23,378 bases of DNA from DUEL01 sp964580565 (GTDB lineage: Bacteria; Chloroflexota; Anaerolineae; B4-G1; DUEL01), in contig CAZOLN010000029.1 in the NCBI GenBank assembly GCA_964580565.1, positions 1 to 23,378 on the forward strand. The letters run 5' to 3'. Position numbers and translations under genes: made by a program. The notes under the pieces are model-generated. The model did no database searches and was not told the origin of the DNA. It saw only the letters and a program-made list of their open reading frames with translations. Positions 12,919 to 19,300 of this stretch are shown in pieces; positions within the stretch are counted from its first letter, which is position 1; every line of letters begins with the position of its first letter.

Positions 12919-14259
12919 CTACCGCTCGCCCACCAACCTCCCTAGGTCCTCAACGGACAGCCGAACCATGACCGGGTCGGGGTGCTCCCGACACCAGCGG
13001 GCCAGCGCGCTCGCCGGCCGCCACATCCCCGCCGGATCGGAGGGGAAGAGCCGCCTGCGCACCCCGAGGACCCGAACCTCCATCCCCGCCAGCGCGTCCT
13101 GATAGGCCGACCACCCCGCCGTGTCGAAGGTGAGGACGAAGTTGGAGATCGGGGTAAGAAGCACCGGGCGGTCAGGGGGAAGGTGCTCCCGCATCCGGCG
13201 GAGGAAGCGGAGGCTGTCGGCGCAGTTGAAGGGGAGCCAGAGGGGAAGGAGACGGGAGCGCAGCGGCGCGACCGGGTTGGACTGGGTGAACATCTCCACC
13301 AGGACACCCTGCGGCTCCCGGCCCTCCCGCTCGCTGAGCCGCCGGTGGGCGTCCAGGGCCAGCCGGGCGTACCACTCCGGGTGGTCCCCCTCCAGCGCCA
13401 GGAACCGATAGCCGTTGGCGCGGGCGAAGGTCTCCACGATCTCCCGCAGCGGGGGCGCCGCCCCCCACTCCGACTCCACCTGCTGTTCCAGAGGCAGGTC
13501 CGGCAGCGACCAGCCGCCCGGCGCGCCCCGGAGCGCTTCGATCTCCGGCCGGCCCTCCAGGAACTCCCGGTCGCTCACGCCCCCCAGGCCGCCCACCTGA
13601 AAGGTGTGGCGCGGGCCGACCCGGTACTGGAGCCAGGGGTACCGGCAGTCGATGAAGACCAGCGCACCGCCGGGCCGCAGCCGCTGCCGGATGAAGGTGC
13701 GGTAAGCCTCCGGCAGGTCCAGCAGTTTCAGCCGGATGTGGTTCACCCAACGGACCAGGAACCGGTCGTGGAGGGGGTCGTAGTGGTTGACCACGGCCAC
13801 CATCGGCTCGCGGCGGAGGATGCGGCGGGCCAGAGCGGTGCCGTGGTCAAAGTAGGTGCCGATGTCGTCCGGCTCGGTGGGATCGCGGAAACTGATCAGG
13901 AAGTGCTGGGAGAGGAAGGGGGCGCCGAGGGCGGCGGCCAGGTGGGCCACCCCGCCGTTGGGCGCGCCGATCAGGATAGCGTCGAAGGGGCCGTCGAGGC
14001 CATCGTAGAGGGAGACGGCCCAGCGGGCCAGGTGCTCAGCGGTGACCCGGTCGGCCCAGGAGGGGTCGGTCCCTCGGAAGCGGACCCCGTACCCCACCGC
14101 CCGGCGGACCGGCTCCGGGCCGAAAAGGGCGACGGCGGAGAGGCCCACCCGCTCCAGCGCGCTCAGGCGGAAGGGGTCCAGGAAGCGGCCGCGCAGCGCC
14201 GCCGCCACGCTCCGCATACAGACCGCCGAGGAGTCCGTCGTCTCAATGGGTATCTTCAT
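12919..14259 (-). CDS. Large hypothetical protein
   Basis: The product is 446 aa and I do not recognise a family. No signal peptide or membrane span is clear, so it is likely cytoplasmic. The N-terminal half alternates hydrophobic strands and helices (DAILIGAPNGGVAHLAAALG near 93-112, VAVVNHYDPLHDRF near 154-167). A segment YRTFIRQRLRPGGALVFIDC resembles a late methyltransferase strand, but no SAM-binding GxGxG is seen. The second half has NGYRFLALEGDHPEWYARLA, LWLPFNCADSLRFL and PVLLTPISNFVLTFD. The charged, aromatic-rich conserved-looking stretches suggest an enzyme. The ATG follows a TATAAT promoter by about 35 nt; the ribosome binding site is weak. It converges on the histidine kinase gene. 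Confidence 0.85.
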   Translation of the reverse strand: MKIPIETTDSSAVCMRSVAAALRGRFLDPFRLSALERVGLSAVALFGPEPVRRAVGYGVRFRGTDPSWADRVTAEHLARWAVSLYDGLDGPFDAILIGAPNGGVAHLAAALGAPFLSQHFLISFRDPTEPDDIGTYFDHGTALARRILRREPMVAVVNHYDPLHDRFLVRWVNHIRLKLLDLPEAYRTFIRQRLRPGGALVFIDCRYPWLQYRVGPRHTFQVGGLGGVSDREFLEGRPEIEALRGAPGGWSLPDLPLEQQVESEWGAAPPLREIVETFARANGYRFLALEGDHPEWYARLALDAHRRLSEREGREPQGVLVEMFTQSNPVAPLRSRLLPLWLPFNCADSLRFLRRMREHLPPDRPVLLTPISNFVLTFDTAGWSAYQDALAGMEVRVLGVRRRLFPSDPAGMWRPASALARWCREHPDPVMVRLSVEDLGRLVGER

Positions 14260-14292
14260 CTTCCAGCCGCAGTGGGCAGACTGCTGAGGTAG

Positions 14293-14320
14293 ATTATACC
14301 GGTCGTCCCGTCCGGGGCAA
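14293..14320 (-). promoter_or_regulatory. Promoter of the large hypothetical gene
   Basis: TTGCCC (14320-14315), a 16-nt spacer and a perfect TATAAT (14298-14293) on the minus strand predict a start near 14286, 27 nt before the ATG. Confidence 0.65.
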
Positions 14321-14344
14321 GGCGGAGGCTGGGCTATCGTTTTT

Positions 14345-14417
14345 CACCACAGAGGCACCGAGGGCACAGAGTTTTCTCCTTTTGAGTGTCCCTCTGTGCC
14401 CTCGGTGCCTCTGTGGT
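14345..14417. repeat. R1 palindromic repeat, copy d
   Basis: CACCACAGAGGCACCGAGGG and CCCTCGGTGCCTCTGTGGT are perfectly complementary outer arms around a 30-nt AT-richer loop. Both arms carry the same CACCGAGGG variant, so the arms have changed together. It lies just after the DUF2202 gene stop and before the next promoter, and could terminate transcription. Confidence 0.85.
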
Positions 14418-14448
14418 TTTCCTATTCGGGGTCGACTCTCCTCGGGCC

Positions 14449-15222
14449 TTACGGCCGGTTCGGCCCGCCGCGCCCACCCCGCTCGACGGGCTGGCTGACG
14501 ATGGCCTCGTACACCTCCTGGGAGAGGTACTGCGGCTGGTAGGTCTCCCCCGTCTGCGTCTCCAGGGTGGAGGTGAAGGCGCGCAGGTGGTTGCGGGAGC
14601 CCATCATCAGGTTCTCGTAGACCAGTTGGATGTCCTCTTTGTCGGTCTGGGCGATGCGCTCCTCCAGGTCTAGGATGTCGATCTCCTCGATCGCCGCCCC
14701 CACCCGCAGCGCGTCGGCGAGGGATTGGCTGCCCAGGTCCACCAGTTGGTCGTAGAGGGCCTGCAGGTCGGGGTTGGTGAACACCCCTATGTCGTTGCCG
14801 GCCGCGGGATCATCCAGGCCGTACCGGCCGAGCAGCGTCTTGACGGCGTCGGTGTGCGTCTGCTCGCTGCGGGCGATGTTCTGGAAGATCTGCAGGTCCC
14901 ACTGCTGGTAGAGCGTCAGATAGACGTCGCGGGCCAGTTTCTCCTCCTCCCGCATGTAGAGGAGCCCGTCGATCTCCTCCTCGGTCAACGTGCCGACCGG
15001 ATATTGGGCGACGGCGGTCGCCAGCGGCTCCGGTTCGACAAAGGTGTTCCCCTCCTCGTCCACACGCATCACCTCGGGCGCGGTCGCTTCCGGCAGCGGA
15101 GTGGGAGAGACGATGGCCTCCGCCGTCGGGGACGGGGACGGAGCGGCGCACGAGGCCAACGCCAGGGCGACCAGCACAACCAGGCCTAACATCAGTGTAC
15201 GCATCTTCTTGTTCACGAACAT
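14449..15222 (-). CDS. DUF2202 ferritin-like lipoprotein
   Basis: The product is 257 aa. A lipoprotein signal peptide with lipobox LASC (Cys25) is followed by a Pro/Ser/Thr-rich linker, so the protein is anchored outside the membrane. The mature part is four-helix ferritin-like: LLYMREEEKLARDVY (88-101), ARSEQTHTDAV (117-127) with Glu120 and His123, IEEIDILDLEE (178-188) and YENLMMGSRNHLRAF (202-216) with His212. These are DUF2202 features, and such bundles usually bind two metal ions. The physiological role is unknown. GGAGGT lies just before the ATG at 15222. Its gene lies downstream of a metal-exporting ATPase, which fits a metal-related role but is not proof. Confidence 0.9.
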   Translation of the reverse strand: MFVNKKMRTLMLGLVVLVALALASCAAPSPSPTAEAIVSPTPLPEATAPEVMRVDEEGNTFVEPEPLATAVAQYPVGTLTEEEIDGLLYMREEEKLARDVYLTLYQQWDLQIFQNIARSEQTHTDAVKTLLGRYGLDDPAAGNDIGVFTNPDLQALYDQLVDLGSQSLADALRVGAAIEEIDILDLEERIAQTDKEDIQLVYENLMMGSRNHLRAFTSTLETQTGETYQPQYLSQEVYEAIVSQPVERGGRGGPNRP

Positions 15223-15258
15223 CCTGCACCTCCAAGATCGATTTCTTTTACACGATGC

Positions 15259-15264
15259 ATTGTA
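15259..15264 (-). promoter_or_regulatory. Possible -10 box of DUF2202 gene
   Basis: TACAAT on the minus strand (15264-15259) would start transcription near 15252, 30 nt before the ATG. No good -35 box is seen 16-18 nt upstream, so an activator or extended site may be needed. Confidence 0.4.
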
Positions 15265-15293
15265 CCGGAGGTGCGTGAAGGGTGGACGGAGGG

Positions 15294-15393
15294 NNNNNNN
15301 NNNNNNNNNNNNNNNNNNNNNNNNNNNNNNNNNNNNNNNNNNNNNNNNNNNNNNNNNNNNNNNNNNNNNNNNNNNNNNNNNNNNNNNNNNNNN
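15294..15393. other. Assembly gap of 100 N
   Basis: This run of exactly 100 N truncates the P1B ATPase. About 150 or more residues of its catalytic and last membrane domains must lie in the gap, so the true gap is larger than shown unless the gene is broken. Confidence 0.9.
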
Positions 15394-17105
15394 CGTTCCT
15401 CCGCCGCAGCGACGACCGCCTGGGCGAGGGGGTGTTCGGACCGGCTCTCGACGCTGGCGGCGAGGGTTAGGACCTCCTCCGGCGAGCGGTCGTCCAGGGG
15501 GATCACGTCGGTGACGGCGGGCTCCCCGCGGGTGAGGGTGCCGGTCTTGTCGAAGGCGATCACCTGCAGGCCGCCCGCCGCCTCCAGGTAGGCCCCGCCC
15601 TTGACCAGCACGCCGCGCCGGGCGGCGTTGCTGATGGCGCTGACGATGCTCACGGGGGTGGAGATGACCAGGGCGCAGGGGCAGGCGATGATCAGGAGGG
15701 CCAGCGCGCGGTAGAGCCAGCCGTGGCCGCCGGTCGGCGGCTCCAGGAAGGGCTGGCCGAAGAGGAGGGGAGGCACGGCGGCGATGAGGATCGCCAGCCC
15801 GACCACCGCCGGGGTGTAGTAGCGGGCGAAGCGGTCCACCCACCGCTGGGAGGGGGCCTTCTGGGCCTGGGCCTCCTCGACCAGGTGGATGATCCGGCTG
15901 ATGGTGCTATCCTCCGCCAGGCGGGTGACCTCGATCTCCAGCGCGCCCTCGCCGTTGACGGTGCCGGCGAAGACCTCGTCGCCGGGCCCCTTCTCCACCG
16001 GCACGCTCTCGCCGGTGACCGGGGCCTGGTTGACCGCCGAGGTGCCCTGGAGGACGCGCCCGTCCATCGGGATCCGCTCCCCGGGGCGGACGAGGATGCG
16101 GTCGCCCACGGCCAGTTCGGCCACGTCCACCCGCTCCTCGTGGGGCTCGCACCAGGGGCAGGGGCCGCCTTGGTAGGTCGTGCCGTCCGGCAGCGGCCGT
16201 CCCAGGTGCTCCTCGCAGTCGGTGCAGGGCCGGAGGACGGTGGCCTCGGCCGGGGCCAGTTCCATCAGGGAACGGATCGCGTTCCGCGCCCGGTCCATCG
16301 TGTAACTCTCCAGCGTCTCCCCCAGGCTGAAGAGGAAGACCACCAGCGCGCCCTCCTCCCACGCGCCGATGGCCATCGCGCCCAGGGCGGCCACCGTCAT
16401 CAGGAAGTTGATGTCCAGTTCCCGGTTGATCCAGACGCCCGCAAGCCCCTTGCGGGCCACGTAGTAACCGCCGACGCCGATGGCGAGGCCGTAGAGGGCG
16501 TGGGTGATCCCCAAGGGGACCCCGCCCGTCTCCAGGCCGAAGGCCAGGAGGAGCAGGAGGCCGGAGAGGAGGGTGAGCATATCCCGCCGCCGCCCCCACA
16601 TAAAGGCGAGCAGGCCGCGCAGCCCGCCGGGGCCCGCCTCGGTGGTTTGGACCACCTCCTCCTTCTCGGCCACGTCGTACCCCAGTTTGCGGATGCGGCC
16701 CACGATGTCGGTCTGGTCCACCTTTTCTACGTCGTACTCCACCCGCATCCGGCCGGTGGCGAAGTCGACGGTGGTGTAGAACACCCCGTCCAGCCGCCCG
16801 ACCCCCTTCTCCAGTTTGACCGCGCAGTCGGCGCAGTCCAGGCCCTCCAGTTTCAGATCTCGGTGGCGGTACCGTTGCTGGATGGCGATCCCCTCCTGGC
16901 GGGCGTGCCGCTCCACCTCCGCCAGGGAGATCAGGTTGGGATCGTAGTGCAGGCAGAGACGGGGCGGATCGATGCTCTCGTCGACGTGAGCCTCCAGGAT
17001 GCCCTTATGCAGCCGCAGGGCCTCCTGGAGCCGCTGCACGCAGTCGACGCAGTCGCCGTTCTCCGGCAGAAGCAGCGGGATCTCCAGTTTCAGTTTCTCG
17101 ATCAT
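15394..17105 (-). CDS. Zn/Cd/Pb-type P1B ATPase, 3' end lost in gap
   Basis: The visible 570 residues are a heavy-metal efflux ATPase. A first HMA-like domain has GDCVDC (Cys19, Cys22) and a second has GLDCADC (Cys91, Cys94). Membrane spans begin near 175. The actuator domain has TGES (364-367), the metal channel has Cys-Pro-Cys (475-477), and the phosphorylation site is DKTGTLT with Asp519. SEHPLA (556-561) is the His-Pro motif of the nucleotide domain. CPC plus an adjacent CzrA-like repressor favours Zn/Cd/Pb over Cu. Unusually, residues 294-319 insert two CxxC pairs (Cys294/297 and Cys316/319) at the start of the actuator domain, a possible extra metal site. The hinge, rest of the P domain and final spans fall in the gap. 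Confidence 0.93.
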
Positions 17106-17121
17106 CGGTCCTCCTAAATTT

Positions 17122-17234
17122 CACCACAGAGGCGCAGAGGGCACAGAGAACTCCTAAATGTACCCGACAGTCTGCCAGCCTCCCGCAGGTTCCTTAACCT
17201 GCGGGAGGCTTCTTTCATCCGTGCCTCTGCGGTG
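17122..17234. repeat. R1 palindrome, copy e, with R3 nested inside
   Basis: The left arm CACCACAGAGGCGCAGAGG starts at 17122 and the right arm CGTGCCTCTGCGGTG ends at 17234. The loop is longer than in other copies because an R3 element (17163-17209 plus a short tail) lies within it. It is in the leader of the ATPase gene. Confidence 0.75.
17163..17209. repeat. R3 repeat, short copy
   Basis: CCCGACAGTCTGCC (17163-17176) is followed by the perfect inverted pair GCCTCCCGCAGGTT (17178-17191) and AACCTGCGGGAGGC (17196-17209) with a 4-nt loop. The second copy at 19119-19230 shares both parts in the opposite orientation. Confidence 0.75.
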
Positions 17235-17238
17235 CAAC

Positions 17239-17260
17239 ATATGAGCAAACGTTCAAGTTT
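17239..17260. promoter_or_regulatory. ArsR-type operator before the ATPase gene
   Basis: ATATGAGC, then AAAC, then GTTCAAGT forms an imperfect 8-4-8 palindrome of the SmtB/CzrA type. It matches the operator at 17686-17707 in the first half and at most positions of the second. It lies between the repressor gene and the ATPase gene, so the ATPase may have its own regulated promoter. Confidence 0.6.
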
Positions 17261-17303
17261 CGACTCATAAATCAGGGGGACGAACCGTTTCCGTCCCCTC
17301 CCC

Positions 17304-17660
17304 TCACTCGTGTTCTACGTGTTCCAGGCCCTGATGGAAGAGGTCGTGGATGTGCTCGTCGTCCAAGGTGTAGAAGACGTGGCGGCCCTCTTTACGGCGG
17401 CGGACCAGCCGCATCTCCCGCAGGGTTCGCAACTGGTGGGAGACGGCCGACTGGCTCATCCCCAGGCAGGCGGCCAGTTCGTGGACGCAGAGTTCGTTGT
17501 GGGAGAGGGCGGAGATGATGCGGACGCGGGTGGGGTCGCTGAGGGCCTTGAAGGTATGGGCCAGCCGGGTAGCGGTCAGCCCGTCGATCAGCCGCTCCTG
17601 CACCCCCTGCAGCCGGTCCTCATCCACCTCGGTCCACTCGCACCGTTCTTCACCGCCCAT
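17304..17660 (-). CDS. ArsR/SmtB family metal-sensing repressor, CzrA-like
   Basis: The product is 118 aa. The winged helix is complete: FKALSDPTRVRIISAL, then LGMSQSAVSHQLRTL as recognition helix, and VRRRKEGRHVFYTL as wing. The alpha-5 metal site fits exactly: Asp101-x-His103-x10-His114-x2-His117, the arrangement known from CzrA for Zn/Co sensing. Cys58 and His60 at alpha-3 (ELCVHEL) and Cys7 near the N-terminus could form a second site, as in SmtB/CadC relatives. Metal binding releases the repressor from DNA in this family. The gene lies directly upstream of the P1B ATPase, and its own promoter carries an operator, so it should autoregulate. AGGGAGGA precedes the ATG. Confidence 0.93.
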   Translation of the reverse strand: MGGEERCEWTEVDEDRLQGVQERLIDGLTATRLAHTFKALSDPTRVRIISALSHNELCVHELAACLGMSQSAVSHQLRTLREMRLVRRRKEGRHVFYTLDDEHIHDLFHQGLEHVEHE

Positions 17661-17685
17661 CCCGTATCCTCCCTAGCCCGCCCCG

Positions 17686-17707
17686 ATATTTGAGCAGCCG
17701 CTCATAT
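17686..17707. promoter_or_regulatory. ArsR-type operator at the repressor promoter
   Basis: On the minus strand it reads ATATGAGC-GGCT-GCTCAAAT, an 8-4-8 palindrome with one mismatch, continuing AT. It starts at the -10 box and covers the transcription start, so bound repressor would block initiation. Confidence 0.72.
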
Positions 17708-17734
17708 ATTACCACACCTCCCTCCTTTTGTCAA
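17706..17734 (-). promoter_or_regulatory. Promoter of the ArsR repressor gene
   Basis: A perfect TTGACA (17734-17729), a 17-nt spacer and TAATAT (17711-17706) on the minus strand. The operator overlaps the -10 and start region. Confidence 0.82.
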
Positions 17735-17780
17735 CCGCCCTAGGGCCACCGCCTAGGGAGCAGGCAGCGGCAATTGGATT

Positions 17781-17859
17781 CCACCGCAGAGACGCAGAGA
17801 ACGCAGAGGATGGAAGGGGAAAAACATTGAACTCCGCGCCCTCTGCGTCTCTGCGGTGG
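17781..17859. repeat. R1 palindromic repeat, copy f
   Basis: CCACCGCAGAGACGCAGAG and CTCTGCGTCTCTGCGGTGG are perfectly complementary outer arms, with a GC-shifted version of the R1 consensus. It fills the divergent intergenic region (17661-17966) between the repressor gene and the S51-like gene, between their two promoters. Confidence 0.85.
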
Positions 17860-17911
17860 CAGGATGCCCGACGTTTGAAGGTGCGATGGCCCGGAAGGCC
17901 TCAGGCTTCCT

Positions 17912-17939
17912 TTGGCCCCCGCCCAAGGTGTGATATACT
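17912..17939 (+). promoter_or_regulatory. Promoter of the S51-like gene
   Basis: TTGGCC (17912-17917), a 16-nt spacer and TATACT (17934-17939) predict a start near 17946, about 20 nt before the ATG. Confidence 0.6.
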
Positions 17940-17966
17940 CGACAGGGAAATCAGGAGAAGCAAGCG

Positions 17967-19004
17967 ATGAGCGACCATCCGAAGGCACAGCCAGGGCCCA
18001 TCGCTCTGTTCGGCTCAGGGGAGACCGGGCCGGCGGGGCGACGGGTCCACGAGATGTTGTTCCGTCGACTCGGACGGCCGATCCGGGTGGCGATCCTGGA
18101 GACGCCGGCCGGCTTCCAGCCCAATTCCGCCTGGGTCGCCGGACGGTTGGCCTCGTTCATCGAGGGGCGGCTGCAGAACTTCCACCCGCAGGTGACCGTC
18201 GTGCCGGCCCGGCGGCGGGAGGGCGCGAACGACCCGGAACTGACCGCCCCTCTGCTGGAAGCGAACTACTTCTTTATGGGCCCCGGCAGCCCGACCTACA
18301 CCGTCCGCCATCTGGCCGACACGCGGGCCTGGCACATCACCCTGGCCCGACAACGGCGGGGGGCGGTGTTGGCCTTCGCCAGCGCCGACGCCATCGCCGT
18401 CGGCGCCTACGCCCTCCCCGTCTACGAGATCTACAAGGCAGGCGCCGAACTCCACTGGATCCGGGGGCTCGACCTCTTCCGCCCCTACGGGCTGGACCTC
18501 ACCTTCGTCACCCACTGGGACAACCGGGAGGGCGGGGCCCATCTGGACACCCGATGCGCCTTCATGGGCGTGGAGCGGATGGAACGGCTGATGGCGATGC
18601 TCCCGCCAACGACGACCCTCCTAGGGATCGACGAGCACACAGCGGTGGTGTTCGACTTCGCCGAGGGAACCGCCCAGGTGATGGGGCGCGGCGGGGTGAC
18701 GATCCGGCGTGGGGGGGAGGAGACCGTGTATCCCGATGGGGCGACGTTCCCCCTGGAGGTCCTGGGGACGGTGCGACTTCCGACGCTGGAAGAAGGACTC
18801 CCGCCGGAGGTCGTCAGGGCCGTGCTGGAGGCCGAGCGGGCGGCAGCCACCCTACCTCCGGAGGTGGCGGCGCTGATCGAGGAACGGGAAGCCGCCCGCC
18901 GCGCCCGCGACTGGCCCCGCGCCGATGCCCTCCGCGAGCAGATCCGCCGTCTGGGCTATATTATCGAAGACACCCCCACCGGTCCCCGCTGGCGCCGGGC
19001 CTGA
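17967..19004 (+). CDS. S51/cyanophycinase-like protein with CysRS-like C-terminal tail
   Basis: The product is 345 aa. Residues 11-230 follow the class-I-amidotransferase-like fold of peptidase S51: IALFGSGET, VAILETPAGFQPN, YFFMGPGSPTYTVRHL, and the nucleophile elbow LAFASADAIAVG with Ser139. GIDEHTAVV (220-228) matches the GIDE-x-TA segment of cyanophycinase. Relatives cut after acidic residues in dipeptides or cyanophycin; the substrate here is unknown. Residues about 298-345 (ALIEEREAARRARDWPRAD, then IRRLGYIIEDTPTGPRW) closely resemble the C-terminal end of cysteinyl-tRNA synthetase, including the D-TP-G-x-W ending. No synthetase catalytic core (HIGH/KMSKS) is present. AGGAGAAGC precedes the ATG. 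Confidence 0.85.
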   Translation: MSDHPKAQPGPIALFGSGETGPAGRRVHEMLFRRLGRPIRVAILETPAGFQPNSAWVAGRLASFIEGRLQNFHPQVTVVPARRREGANDPELTAPLLEANYFFMGPGSPTYTVRHLADTRAWHITLARQRRGAVLAFASADAIAVGAYALPVYEIYKAGAELHWIRGLDLFRPYGLDLTFVTHWDNREGGAHLDTRCAFMGVERMERLMAMLPPTTTLLGIDEHTAVVFDFAEGTAQVMGRGGVTIRRGGEETVYPDGATFPLEVLGTVRLPTLEEGLPPEVVRAVLEAERAAATLPPEVAALIEEREAARRARDWPRADALREQIRRLGYIIEDTPTGPRWRRA

Positions 19005-19010
19005 TCGAAC

Positions 19011-19074
19011 CCACCGCGGAGGACGCGGAAGATTTGAGCGGGAAAACCCCCTGTCCCCTGCACCTCCGCAGTTA
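19011..19074. repeat. Degenerate R1 palindrome, copy h
   Basis: CCACCGCGGAGGACGCGGA is followed after about 30 nt by CTGCACCTCCGCAGTT. Only the outer arms still pair. It lies just after the S51-like gene stop. Confidence 0.5.
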
Positions 19075-19118
19075 ACGGCCCTGATCCTCTCTCCAGCCAC
19101 CTGACGCTTTCGAAAGGA

Positions 19119-19230
19119 GCCTCCCGCAGGTTCCCTGCGCGCATTCGAGCGCGCCATGGAGGATGCTCTGACCGACCACTTGTGCTATCAAGCCGTGCGT
19201 TAACCTGCGGGAGGCCGGCAGACTGTCGGG
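19119..19230. repeat. R3 repeat, long copy with 69-nt core
   Basis: Perfect inverted arms GCCTCCCGCAGGTT (19119-19132) and AACCTGCGGGAGGC (19202-19215) enclose 69 nt. GGCAGACTGTCGGG follows (19217-19230), the reverse complement of the flank of the short copy at 17163. It sits in the 296-nt region before gyrB. Confidence 0.75.
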
Positions 19231-19274
19231 TGGCCGGATCCCCCCTCAACCTTTTCGGCAACCCCGACCTGTGG

Positions 19275-19280
19275 TACAAT
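19275..19280 (+). promoter_or_regulatory. Probable -10 box of gyrB
   Basis: TACAAT at 19275-19280 predicts a start near 19287, about 14 nt before the ATG with a short leader containing CAGGAGAGAAGG. The -35 region (TTTTCG 17 nt upstream) is poor. Confidence 0.45.
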
Positions 19281-19300
19281 GGAGTTGCAGGAGAGAAGGT

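Noticed and set aside
14449..15843. Apparent fusion of ATPase antisense frame and DUF2202 lipoprotein through the N gap
   Set aside because: The open frame exists only because N is read through. The lipoprotein has its own ATG, ribosome binding site and signal peptide at 15222.
15723..17117. Plus-strand open frame of about 464 codons
   Set aside because: It lies opposite the P1B ATPase, is rich in Gly/Ala/Gln low-complexity sequence and has no motif.
17737..17758. GCCCTAGGGC palindrome as a terminator or operator
   Set aside because: It is only 10 bp, has no T run and lies upstream of the -35 box; there is too little to support a call.
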